Assembly (NCBI GenBank): GCA_039621445.1 | Contig: CP154956.1 | Location: 74,810,192 to 74,874,191, forward strand | Source: Euglena gracilis | Taxonomy: Eukaryota; Euglenida; Euglenophyceae; Euglenales | Length of the DNA stretch: 64,000 bases | Reading direction: 5' to 3' | Shown here: in pieces, positions 10,298-22,100 of the stretch | How the letters are laid out: every line of letters starts with the position of its first letter | Numbering within the stretch: the first letter of the stretch is position 1 | Notes under the pieces: model-generated | Told to the model about the DNA's origin: nothing | Seen by the model: only the letters and a program-made list of their open reading frames with translations | Databases searched by the model: none | Made by a program: the position numbers and the translations under genes

Positions 10298-11420
10298 TTA
10301 TGGCGGCTCCGCGGCCCGGCTGACCATTCCCCTGTCGACTGCCACACTTAATTCCGTTGCATTGGGCCTGCTTTAATGGCGGCCTTTATTTCCCGATCCC
10401 TTTCCTCCCTGACCTCTCGGGCATTTTTTTTTGCATTTTAAATTGTGTGGGCTCCCCACACATTTGAAGGACCATCACGATTGATGATCCTGCCCTCGGA
10501 TTGTTGCCAGTTTCGCTTTAATTTCAAGCTGCAGTCATTTGAACGCCTCTCCTTTGCTGGCTATCTCGGATTCAAAAACGGCTTTTGTCCTCCCTATCCA
10601 TGTGATCGCCAATCTCTGGGCATCTCATCTTGTGGGCTGCTTGGACAACATGGCTTTCCAATATGAAAGAAAATCCTCAAGTTGAAACAGCTCCAGATGT
10701 TTTCATAAGTGCATTCAAGTTGGCCAATCAACCTTTCTAATTTGTGTACATGCTGCCTTTTGCAGGGCAGTCCAAAACTGGTTGTTTTTTTTTTATTATG
10801 AAGGACCTCCCCTTAAGCACCACCCTTCTCCTAAGGGCCGGCCAGTGGTTGGTCTTGGGGCTCAAGCGGGCCAAAATCAAACAGCGCATTTTCTTGGTGT
10901 TTTGGTGATGATCCAAGGATGCCAGAAGCCACCTTTTCCCTCCGACATTGGTGTGTTTTTTTTAAGAAAGAGAAAAATTTTAAGAAAGAGAAAAAATGTG
11001 CCTTTTTTTTCGGGGATTCCCATCCCTCAGTGCCAGCACTGCGTGGCACTACGTGGCACTGCAGGCCGTTTAACCCGCATGCAAGCACCCTCAATGATGT
11101 AAACCCCCCCCAAAAAAACAAGACATGGGTCCGTTGCTGGAAACCTCCAGGGGGTTCTTATTTTGGGAACATCATTTTTCATGTTCCCAAAAGCTTTAAA
11201 AATTTTCCTTCGGCGCTTCGCGCCAAGTGTAAATTGGTGTAAGTTGACATTTAGCATCTTCAACAATCTGAAATTTTTTGAAATTTCATCATTTTAATGT
11301 GAAATTGGGGGTTTTGGTAATTTTTCAGGGAAAATTTTCACTATCTTCGGCGCTTCGCATTGCACGTTTTGAACAGAATAAAATCTTGCACATTCCTTCA
11401 AGAAAAGAAACGACACACAG
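10298..11420. other. Intergenic DNA, no gene recognised
   Basis: Mixed-composition sequence after the stop. 11097-11160 carries ACCCCCCCCAAAAAAACAAG and the phrase gtccgttgctggaaacctcc, which recurs at 15360. A GGCGCTTCGCGCC hairpin lies near 11213. A hydrophobic frame at 10445-10666 has no coding-like third positions. Confidence 0.5.
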
Positions 11421-13125
11421 GCAAGCACCTATAGCTAAAATGGCCTAAAATGGCCTAAAATGGCCTAAAATGGCCTAAAATGGCCTAAAATGACTTTTTG
11501 ACCCCTTATAGGTGGGGGTCCCTAAAATGGCCTAAAATGGCCTAAAATGGCCAAAAATGGCCTAAAATGGCCTAAAATGGGGAAAATTTTGTTGCACAAC
11601 AATTTTTTTTGTGAACAACTGTAGCCATTCAGGTACTGACTTTTGGTGTCTTTTGTCAATGTGGACGGCGAACAGTGGATTTGGTGGAGGAGTACAGCCC
11701 CGCAAGGCCCTATTTTTTATCCCAACAAATATAATAGCATCAGTCCCCAATATCACGGTCCCCAACCTTCTTTTGGTAGCTGAATTTTGAAGGTTTGGAC
11801 AGCAGTATTTTTCCTACTTCCATCCTTTTTTGGTGTGCAACGATGTCTGATTCGCAAATAATGAAACAGTGCAAATTTGGAATGAGGCGTGGGGAAAAAG
11901 ACAGAAAAAATGAAAGACGTTGGAAAAAACTCAATTGAAAGAGGTGTATCGTTAGGTACCGGGGATTTCTTCAAATCACAAACCGGCACAATTTTGGGGA
12001 TTTTCCAAAACCACAAATAATCACGCCGAATGATCAAATGACCTAATCAATTACAAACAGTTATGAATGAGATTCTCTCTTATTTATGAAAGTGTTCAGA
12101 GGGTTTTCTTTTTGAATCTCACCAGGCAACAGCATCAAATTTGGCGTTGGACCGAAAATCCCCAAATGACGTCCAAGGTTGGGGTGTCTTATGGCGTGGG
12201 TGGGGTCTTATATTTGGGGGGAGGTTAAGGCTTGGGAGTCAATCTTCAGGTAACCCCCCCCAAATAATACCCCCCGGGGTATTATTTTTTCGCCCGAAGT
12301 CCCGGCCCGAGGGGGGGTATTATTTGGGGGGGTATAGACCCCCCCCCAGAGTTTGGCTCCCCTCTCCTTCCATTCACACTTGGTTCCTTAATTTGTGTAT
12401 CTTGGCCCCAATTTTTTTAGGCCCAATTTTTTTCAGAAATTTTGGCAAATTTTTTTGTGCAAAGTCTGCTGAAAGTTTGACACTCGTGCAAACTTGCTCT
12501 CCCATCATCACGCCATACCCGACAAAAAAAAGTCTCCACCACTCATTACCCTCAATTCCCCCACCTTCTCGAGTTAAACTGCTCAAAATTGCTGCACACA
12601 CAACACACAACCTAAAACTTGAAGAAACATCGATTTTGGACCAGATGAGAAAAACATAAGCCACGTGCAGACAATGAAGATGAATTATTCCCCCAGAAAA
12701 GTCAGAAACTTCTTTTTTGCGAAATCCCGCAAAATGGTATAGATTTCACAAAATACAAAAAACTGGGCGCTTTTTTGGTCGCACAAATAAAAATTTTAAT
12801 ATTTGTCCAACGTTTTTTCCTGAAAAATTTTCACTGCCACAAATTCTTACTGTTCAGAATTACTCTTGGCATGAATTAAGATTTGTTGAGCTTCCCATGG
12901 TTTTGATCCAGTGTTCATGAATTTTGCATGCTTTTTTGGATGTTATTTTCTCATCACTGAATAAGAGAAGGTTCGCACACGTTATTATGCAGTTTTCGGG
13001 ACAAAAATGACGCAAAATTATGATTTTCAGAACCCCCACCTACCTTAAAATGGCCTAAAATGGCCTTAAATGGCCTAAAATGGCCTAAAATGGGGAAAAT
13101 TTTGGGCTTGACTATAGGTGCTTGC
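11421..13125. mobile_element. Element B: inverted termini with GGCCTAAAAT 10-mer arrays
   Basis: Outer ends GCAAGCACCTATAG (11421-11434) and CTATAGGTGCTTGC (13112-13125) are exact complements apart from one base. Inner pair: TATAGGTGGGGGT near 11509 and ACCCCCACCT near 13025. Tandem GGCCTAAAAT units (about 6 plus 6 on the left, 5 on the right) lie in direct orientation at both ends, each array closing with GGGGAAAATTTT. ACACAG directly abuts both ends, a possible 6-bp target duplication. A smaller element with AAATAATACCCCCC ends is nested at 12245-12345. No transposase frame seen. Confidence 0.78.
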
Positions 13126-13479
13126 ACACAGGTCTTTTAGCTGACAAGAGATTCCCGTCCCACCACATTCAATGGGGGGGTACACATGAAAAAGGCCGAA
13201 GGGGATGCCCACCCCGCAGTTCCGGAACGTAGGCACTGCGTGGCATTGCATGCGGCACTGCATGGCACCGCGTGGCACTGCGTGACATCGCGTGGCATCA
13301 GTGCCACTGCACTGCGTGGCACTGCGGACTGTCAAACCACTTCTTTTCTTGGATAATTAGCTTTTTCGGGCCATCAAGGGCCTTCTGATCGTTTTGTGCA
13401 ATTTTTGTCTTTTTGGGCCAATTTGACCACTTCTGGCTGAAATGTCGAACAATAACCAAAAATACCTGCATAGTGTTGA

Positions 13480-13600
13480 ACCCCCCCCAGAAATAAGACC
13501 CCCCCCAAAAATAAGACCCCCCCCAAAATAGAAACCCCTCTGGGCCGATCAAGCAAAGATCCAAAATAAGACCTCCAAAAAAATAAGACCCCCCTGACGG
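13480..13600. repeat. AAAATAAGACCCCCCC repeat cluster
   Basis: Four spaced copies of AATAAGACC with C runs. The same word forms an inverted element at 15320-15440. Confidence 0.6.
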
Positions 13601-14228
13601 CATGTCTTGCACATTTTTACAATTAAAATGTATGATTAAAGAAAGTGAAAAATATCTATCTTTTACAGCAGAAAACGGGCACTCTGGGGGGGGTCCTTGA
13701 GAAATTTACATGTATTTTGCATTTTGCTCTCCCACATCACATATTTTGGGATGCATTGTTGCATTAACCCCCCTCCTGGTGGAATAAATCAACTCCACAT
13801 TGGATCGGCTCAAAATAGTCTCTGCCTCAGGCGGCGCTAATTCCCCAATTGATTGCATGTTTGTGTTACGCGGGTTCCCGTTTACCACACCCCAACGTTT
13901 TGCCAAATAATTTGTGAACTAGTGTAATTACACAAAAATTTGAGTCGTTTTGGTTCTGTTTTAGGAATTTGACGAATTATGGTTATTTTGGGGGTTTTGG
14001 GAAACAACCCGAACGCCTTGAAAATTTGAAGATCAGAATCAGCGGGAGAATCTCCAGAGCCCCGGTTGTGTCGCGATGCTGCCGGTCCCCCGCTGTGAAG
14101 GGGGGATGGCATGGTGTTACCCGTGAAGAAAAGGCACTCGCTTGGCAACCCGCCTATTTTTGACCCTCTCGTGAGTTCAGAGCGCAAAAGAAATTTCCGA
14201 TGCTTTTGGTGCCAGGTCACGTTAGTGG

Positions 14229-14575
14229 GTTTTTGTCGATCCCCCCCCCCCCCCAGGGGGTGTCCGACCCCACCCCACCCCCCTGGGGGGGGAGGGTGAC
14301 TGACTGGTTTTTTTGGAGTGACTGACTGACTGATTTTTGGCTCCAGACCTCCCTGGGGGGGTCTGCCAGGATTGCTCAAAAGTGGCCACCCACTACCAAA
14401 GGCGCCGGAATTTTTTTTGAATTTTTGACAAAAATCCTTTGATTTTTTTGACTGACCGCCCCGGGGGGGGGGGGGGGGGAGGTGACCGGCTTTTGAAAAG
14501 TGACTGACTGGTTTTTGGAAAATGGAAAGTGACCCTCCTCCCCTCCCCCCCGGAGGTCGGTCAGCAATGGTATGG
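14229..14575. repeat. C/G-run element with GACTGACTGGTTTTT words
   Basis: Long C run, then G run, 'gactgactggttttt' words, a central TTTTGACAAAAATCC segment and a second G/C-run end. The word also appears at 44800-44970 next to the satellite domain. Confidence 0.55.
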
Positions 14576-15020
14576 GCCGGACCCATCACTATGACCCATT
14601 CCCGATATTTTTTGCAGTCTGCAAATGAAAATTTTTTTGTGGCTTTGAGCATGCAATTCATACAATAAAAATGCCGTATGGGTTTCATGCACAAAAGGTT
14701 TCAAATTTTCTGCGCCAGGGGCGCGGCGGATTCCAGGTCATTTTTTTGAGCAGTGTTTTTGGTCTTATTTGCTCTTTCTCAGACAGTAGCAAAAATTTTG
14801 TGGGGTCAGGTGTTTTATTTTGTTTTGTGTGCAATTTTCTGGTCGATTTTTGTTTTCTAATCATAAATAGCAATTCTTCTCACCTTCATTCGTTTTCATT
14901 TCATTTTTTTTATTTTATTTCTTTTTTTTTCCATTTTATATCAATGAGATTTTACCTTCTCCTGTTCATGGGTCCCCTCAGGCTATTAATGTGGCGGAGG
15001 GTCTGGTACACGCTGGTACC

Positions 15021-15165
15021 TGGTTTTGGGCGTCCTGGGACCCACCTCCTTCACCGATTTCTTCAACCTGGTTTTGGGCGTCCTGGGACCCACCTCTTTC
15101 ACCGATTTCTTCAACCTGGTTTTGGGCGTCCTGGGACCCACCTCTTTCACCGATTTCTTCGGGTG
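15021..15165 (+). repeat. 48-bp tandem repeat, three units
   Basis: Units start at 15021, 15069 and 15117 (tggttttgggcgtcctggga...). They are nearly identical and a multiple of three, so 16-residue repeats would be encoded in open frames. Flanks show no coding bias; translation is unproven. Confidence 0.85.
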
Positions 15166-15319
15166 GTTTTCTGGATTCCTAGTTCAGAAACGTGGGGTCG
15201 CTGGTTGGGATAGGGTTAGGGTTACGATTAAGGCCAAGATTAAAGCCAAAATCAGTGAATTTTTAGGCCTGATTCAAGCCTAATTTTTCAGGATTCAGGC
15301 TTAATTTCCACCTAAGACC

Positions 15320-15440
15320 CCTTAAACCCCCCAAAAAATAAGACCCGGGTCTTATTTTGGGTCCGTTGCTGGAAACCTCCAGGGGGGGGGGTCTTATTTG
15401 TGGGGGCTCTTATTTTGGGGGGGGGGGGTTTACCCTACCG
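15320..15440. repeat. AATAAGACCC / GGGTCTTATT inverted element
   Basis: CCCCCCAAAAAATAAGACCC and GGGTCTTATTTTGGG repeat in opposite orientation around gtccgttgctggaaacctcc, a phrase shared with 11127. Confidence 0.65.
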
Positions 15441-15960
15441 TGGGACCCCGGGGGGCCCACTTGTCTGAGGCTGCCCTTCTTTTGGGGGGTTAGCAGGTAA
15501 CGAAGAGCACAAAAGTGATGTCTTTGCCATTTTTTCGGTAGCTCTGCCCTCCTCAAAATGCTAAAGCGAATTTGCATTTTTTGTTGTTTGTTTTGGATGG
15601 ATTCTAGGCAGAATTAATGCAGTTTTCTAGATAGAGGATTTAATAAAAAAAAAATTTTTGATGTGATGTATTTTTCAGAAACAAAATGAAAGTATGTGAT
15701 AGTGTCACGTTGCGCCAGGTCACATTAAATTGTGTTGTTGCCTCAAGCTTACATAAATGTGGCATCCTTGGAGTAACATTAAACATCATCACATCACCAC
15801 ACCACATTGTATCATTTCTCCAACTTTCGCACCAAGCATGGATGGCAAGACATGAGTCCCATCTGTCCTCCACACAGAGGGGTTTCGTCCGATGGTGCCA
15901 AAGGCCTCCGGGCCGCCGCCTTCGCCTCCCTACGGGTTCGGGACCATGTGACAGCGACGG

Positions 15961-16025
15961 CGGGCATGCACCCCGTGCGGAATGTGCGGGCGCTGAAGTC
16001 TCAGAGTGCGCCGCCCCGGCTGCCT
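15961..16025 (+). CDS. Possible upstream exon of the coiled-coil/RING gene
   Basis: A frame reading GHAPRAECAGAEVSECAAPA joins in phase to the exon at 16286 if the intron runs from three bases before CAGGCCAGGGCC (16029) to five bases after CTG (16278-16280). Both ends share GGCCGG(G)TGCA. An alternative frame starts MHPVRNVRALK. Weak. Confidence 0.3.
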
Positions 16026-16285
16026 GCTCAGGCCAGGGCCGGTGCACACGAGCCCCCCTCTCCCACCGGACATGGTTGTCCTCTGCCCCTCTGCCGGAGG
16101 CCACAACCCTTGGCGGGCGCCTTGTGTCAGGGGTGGGTTGGTGTGCTTCCCCATAGATGGGGGCAATTTGGCCCAGCGGCAGGGTTGATCCAGGAACATG
16201 TCTGGAGTTTAGGTGGGAGGGGGTGCCTCCCCCAGGGCCAGGGGGGGGGGTCTGCACCCGGCCACGGGGCCACGGGGCTGGCCTG

Positions 16286-16557
16286 CCAGTGGGCCGTTCG
16301 GGGCCCCAGCGCCGGAGCAGCCCCGCCCGCCGGCCTCGGCGGAGGACCGGCGGGCGGCGGGGCCGGAGTGGCGGCGGGAGCGGGAGCAGCTGGTGGACGC
16401 CCTCAACGCGCTGCAGCGCAACTTCGAGGGGCTCTCCGCCATCCTGGCCCGGGAGCGGGGCGAGCGCGAGGCGCTGCAGCAGCGGTGCCGGGCGAGCCCC
16501 TCCCCGTGGCCCGTCCCCACCCCACCACCACACACGCAGGCACACCGGCACACCGAG
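16286..16557 (+). CDS. Coiled-coil exon (SAEDRRAAGPEW region)
   Basis: Frame APAPEQPRPPASAEDRRAAG then REREQLVDALNALQRNF and ARERGEREALQQRCR. Nearly every codon ends in G or C. The 3' end is uncertain: GAG|GTTTAT at 16557 keeps phase 0, but the true end may lie nearer 16480. Confidence 0.65.
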
Positions 16558-16563
16558 GTTTAT

Positions 16564-16595
<32 letters not shown>

Positions 16596-19071
16596 TGTAT
16601 GTATGTATGTATGTATGTATGTATGTATGTATGTATGTATGTATGTATGTATGTATGTATGTATGTATGTATGTATGTATGTATGTATTACATGCCAAAC
16701 ACGACTTGTTTGAGTCGAGAGTCCATGTTATGTTTCCCCCCCATGGCCACCTGTTGCTTTCTACCTTCGTCTCCCCCTCCCTAAGACAGGTCAATGCCCC
16801 CACCTCCTGGTATTAACCCCGGTGGCATATCATCTAGAGCATACCATCGTCCTGCCCAGGCTGGCCATTCTCATGTGTAAGAGGGGTTTGAGGCCAATCG
16901 TTGCTGACCCAGCTGGATGACGCCCGTGGGCAGCTCAAGTTGGGGCAAGTGCTCCCTTGATGTATTTCCTTTTTTTTGTCTGGTTCTTCTTTGCTTTAAC
17001 CCATCTGGCATGGTCATTATCCAGTCATCATTGATGCGAACGAAGGTGTATGTCCGATGTTTTTTTTTAAAAAAAGTTCATGCCATCTCACCAACGTTTC
17101 TTTGTTGGTTTTGGGAATTTATTTTTATTTATCATTATCATCTAAGCTCAGATCCCATCATTGCTTCATACAGAAAATTCCAGTCGGCGTTTCATTTGGC
17201 TGCAAGGAGCAGCAACCTGGGAGGGAGCCCTTGCACCCAACAACATCGTTCGAGTTGAGCTTGGGAGAATCCAGGCGGAATTCGCATCGTATCGCGACCG
17301 TCCTGCTGCTAACTGCGCGCTTAGATTCTCCTTGCCACGGGCTATGACACTGTGCTTTGACCCTTCCACGTCCACCCCCATGGGAAACTGTCCCATGTCC
17401 TTTGTGCTCTTTAACCTGTTCGTTTGAAGGGTCACCCAACCTTGTTCCCCGTGGTTTTTTTTTTCTGTATGTGCGGTGTGCATCGGTATATATGCGTGTG
17501 GCGGGCAATTTTCCACGTGGTCAATGTTAATGCCCATTCCACAGCCGGGTGAGGGCGAGGCGATGGAGCAGCAGGGGGCGTTCCAGGTGGAGAGGTTCCA
17601 GGAGGCCGTGCAGGAGCTGACGCAGGCGAAGGCAGACCTCCTTGTGGAGGAGGCGCAGGCCATTCTGGCGGCGGCCGAGGCGGAGAAAGGGCCACGGCGG
17701 CCTCTGGTCGGAGCACTCTCCGCCCGCAATCTCAGAACCCACAAAGTTGCCAAAAATAGAGTTCAAGAATTTTCAATTTTGTCCATGTAATTTGTCGTAG
17801 TTCTGGCCTGTGCTGTTCCGCGCGATGGTGTTGTTGAGGTCGCGCAGCGTGCGCGTACCACAGACGGGCTGCCGGTGCCTGGACATCACTGGCGGAGCCC
17901 GCCATGCCGCCCTCTGCTGGAGGAGCGCACCGCCCGTCAGGCGGCGGAGGCCCGCCGGCACTCCGGCGCCGCGGCGGCCGTGGCAGAGCTGGAGCGGGCG
18001 GTGCAGCGCCGGGAGGCGGAGGGGCAAAGCCTGGCGGCGGAGCTGGCCGCCGCACGGCAGGCGCTGCAGGAGCACAGCGAGGCGGCGGGCCGGGCCGAGG
18101 CGGCGCAGCGGGCAGCGGAGGAGCAGCAGCGCCGGCTGGCGGCCAGGGGGACCCTGGGTGGGGGGACTGGGGTGGCAGGAGGGGCTGAGACTGTAAGTCA
18201 GACTGTCAGTAAGAGCGGTTGTCATCAGCTCATTCTGTTTCCTCGCGGCCGTCCACCCACATGCGATCAGCTCATACACTTACGTTGATTAACATTGGGT
18301 GCATACACAGATGTGCCCCCCCCCCTAGATGCATGGATTGGGCATTTCTCAGGGGTGATTCGGGAGGGGATCCTTTTTGTGTTATGTCACATTTTCCACT
18401 CTGTGGCCAGGCTTCAACGAATGTGTCCCAATCATTAACCAGCAAACAGACAAACGAACCTGCAGATAAACATGCACCATTTCCGTTCCTCGAAAGGGTC
18501 CAGGAGCAAAGAGGCTCCCTGCATTTGTCATTCAAGGAGTGCGGGATCTTCTTGATTCCGTTTCTGCTCCCGTCATGCACAGACCCGGGATAGTGCCTTC
18601 CGGGGCTCGGGAAAGGGAGCGGGTGGGCTGCCCTGCCGGGGCTGGAGGTGCAGCACCTCACGGCGCAGGGGGCGGAGATGGCCGAGGGGGCGGCCCGGCT
18701 GCGGCAGGAGATGACGGCGGGGGAACGCCGGTCCGCTGCGCGCCCACGGCCCCGCCAGTGGCGTTGAGGGTCAGGGGTCAGGGGGGTGGGACGCCCCCCC
18801 CCCCCCGCCAGGGGTTTTTTTTTAGTCTTGGACCCCCGGTGGGGAGGGGGGTAGGGTGAGATATTGTTTTCTCAAAAATTTTGAAAAGGGTGCTATTTTT
18901 AGCATTTTTCGCGATTTTTGGCCATTTCGGGGAAAGTTAATGGGTCCCCCGGGTCCCCCAGAGGTTAGTGGGTGGGGGGGACCCCCCTCCCCCCGGTCTT
19001 GAAAAAAAACCCTACTTCAGGCACCAGGCTCCCCCCGGCTGCAAAGGCTGAACTACTACTCTACTACTCTA

Positions 19072-19126
<55 letters not shown>

Positions 19127-22100
19127 CGTCGAAGGTCCCCTTTGGTGCTCACTGCCGTCTCAAGAAAGGTCTGCCCAATGGTTTGCAGAAGTATCTTCGC
19201 TCTAGAAGTGCGTACGTGGATTGCGGAGGTGAATATGTGATTCAGCATCAAATTCGGTTTTTGAGTCCGTTTTTTTCTGTGCAGGCTGATTTTCACCAAA
19301 AGTGACTTTTTCGGGCGACCCAACCGCCCTCTCCCCCCCCCCCCGCCGCCCCCCCCCCCTGCCTCTTCGGGGCGAACCAGTTGTTCTGGTGCATCCAGAC
19401 TCCCTCCCCTGGAAAATGGAATGCGCCCTTGTATCAGCCAGGGAGGTCATTTCCAGGCAAGATTCGATTCGAAGGTTTCTTTTTGCTTTGGCCCCAAAAA
19501 CCCGTGTCCACCCCCTCCCCACAATCAGAGGACAGGAGGTCAGTGACCGCAAGGAGGATTGGAACAGCCACCTGCTGGGGACACCTAAAAAACTACTTTT
19601 TTAAAAAATATATTTTTAAAATAAAAGTAACCCCCCCCCCCAAATATAAACCCCCCGGTTTTATATTTGGGTGGAAATTTCAAGACCCCGAGGGGGGGGT
19701 TTATATTTGGGGGGGGGGGGGTTATATTCGGTCAGAAAAATCAACTTCCCGGCGGGCTCCAGTAGTCACTTTTTCGGTCCAAAATCACAAATACGACCAC
19801 CCTTGGGGGTCCAAAAACTTCCTTTTTTGGGCGAAGGAGCAATTTTCACACGTTTTTTGGTAAAAATTGCTCCCAAATCCGCCAAAAATCACAATTTCGG
19901 GGGAGATTTTGTCGAAAAAAATTCCTTCCGGCGCTTCGCGCCGGAGGGGGGGGGGTTATATTCGGGCGGGATTTCAAGGTCCTCAGGGGGGTTTTATATT
20001 GGGGGGGGGGTTGTATTTGGGGGGGGGTTATATTTGGGGGGGGTTACTACTAATTTTTAAACCTGAAATATTTGAGATTTTTTGTGAAAAAAAAATGTGG
20101 TTTTCCATCAAAAAATCATATGTATTTGGGTTCATTTTCCAAAAAAAAAATCAAAATTTTCCTCTGCCAAAATCCCCGTTTTCCCAAAATTGGTGAAAAT
20201 CCTGTGGTGGTTGGGGGGGGTCGACCCCCCCCCACCAGGCCTTCCCGTTCTGCCCTGCAGCTGACCCACGGCTTAATGCCAACGTTCACGGCGCAGCTGT
20301 GCCCCAGCCTGGGGGACCTGGAAGAGGCCGCCCACTGCCACCGCGAACTGCTGGCGACCTCCGAGGCCGAGGCCCGCACTGCCCTCCTCGCCCTCGGCCC
20401 ATGCCGTGGCCAACGCCGGACACACCTACACAGCCTCCCCCGCCTGCAATTTCCATGCAACTTAAACCCCCCTCCCATTAAGACCGACCCCCTACTGACC
20501 CCCCCATTTATACCAACCCCCCCCCCCCCCCCCCCCTGTTTATACGACCCCCTGTCCAACGACCGGGCTTGTCTAACGACCACCCCCCCCCCCGGTCAGA
20601 GACGATCTTTTTGTATACGATGTTGGTTCGGCCAAAATTGCTAAAAATTGGCTAAAAGCAGTCAAAAATAACCCAAAATGGCCTAAAATGGCCAAAGAAA
20701 GAAAAGTGCCCAAAAAGTTGCCAAAAAATAGCAAAAATAAGTCAAAAATAGCCAAAAGTAACCAAAAACAGCCTAAAGTGGCCAAAAACTTAGGCGGCCT
20801 AATTCGCACTTAAGCTTTTTTCGTTTGATGCGCGCATTTGCGCAAATTTACGATTTTTTTGATTGTGCTCTGTTTCGGCTGTGAAGGTCAGGGGGGTGTG
20901 AAAACACGGCAACAAGAGAGTGCAAAAAACGATCGAAATTCTGATTTTGGCTGTGAGACCCCCGGGACTTTGGCGAAAAACAGTGATTTTTGGGGGTGTC
21001 GGGAAGGACTTTGTGGGCCCAAACCTTCGGGACCCTGCCGGCCCACCCTGAAAAAAACGCAAAAAAGCACCATAGGAACGGGACCTTTACCGCCCCTGTT
21101 GCTTCTTTCGGCTGTGTCACCGAGTGTGTCCGAGCTGCCGGCGGTGTGCGTCCTGGGTGTTTGCCGGACTGCGTTGCTTGCGGCGCCCCGGTGTGGTGTT
21201 TGTGGGCTGTTCGTTAAAGTGCAGGGAGGAAGGTCCGGGGGGTGTGGGTGTGGTGTGACCGAGCCGGCGACAAGGACGCAGGGAAGGAAGGTGAGTGTGG
21301 GGTGTTGGGGAAGGGATGCGCAGAGGGTGAAGAAATGGGGTCCGCAGGGAATGAAGGGAATAAAGGGGATGGGTGTCTCCCACCCGGCTTATACCCGGGA
21401 CCCACACAACCAGTTGTGTGGCAAAGAACCCTGCAGAAGAAGCCCAACACTGGAAGGACAAAATTACGTTTGATGCGCGCAATTGCGCGCACCAACATGT
21501 TTATGTTGATGCGCGCAATTGCGCAAATAAACACAAACATGTCCTTCAAGGATTGGGCTTTGGTACCCACGAACTGACGCTGCTGATAAACGGTGTGACA
21601 AAGAGGCCGTGACGGCACGGACCAACGGGCCATCCAGTTGGTGGGTTTGCCACACTGTTTGTCAACGCGCAAGCTTATGGGCGCAAATGCGCGTCAAACA
21701 CAAAACATTTTTATGCGCGCATTTGCGCAAATGCGCGCATAAAAATGTTTTGTGTTTGATGCGCGCATTTGCGCCAATGAACGCAAAGAAGAACGGTGTG
21801 ACAGAAACACAGCCGTCAAACGCCGGCAGCGGAAGTGGTTTACTTGCACATTTGCGCGCATCACGTTGTTTGTGGGCGCAAATGCGCAAATAAAACAGAT
21901 GTAAATTGTTCAGTTTACATCTGTTTTATTTGCGCACTTGCGTCCATAAAACAACGTGATGCGCGCAAATGCGCAAGTAAACCACCAATGGAGGAGTAAT
22001 AAGTGACTTCCTTTGGCGCTCCTACAGCCACCCTTAGTGGCTTCTGAGTGGGTTCAACCCAAATGACTACACCGTCCCCTCCGGTATATGGTGTTACGGT

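Noticed and set aside
10445-10666. Frame after the DUF1963 stop as a further exon
   Set aside because: AT-rich third positions and no fitting splice ends. The protein already ends as expected for the family.
13882-14694. A 270-residue frame on the minus strand
   Set aside because: It runs through C/G-run repeats (poly-Pro/Gly) and lacks the GC third-position bias of the real exons.
16561-16803. Open frames with Met-Tyr-Val-Cys or His-Ile-Tyr repeats
   Set aside because: Translation of the GTAT microsatellite.
15640-16803. A 387-residue minus-strand frame
   Set aside because: Shadow of the GC-rich forward exon plus the GTAT repeat.
21214-21893. Overlapping frames in element C as a transposase
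   Set aside because: They consist of the word translated (CAHQ, ARNCA repeats) and contain no catalytic motif I recognise.
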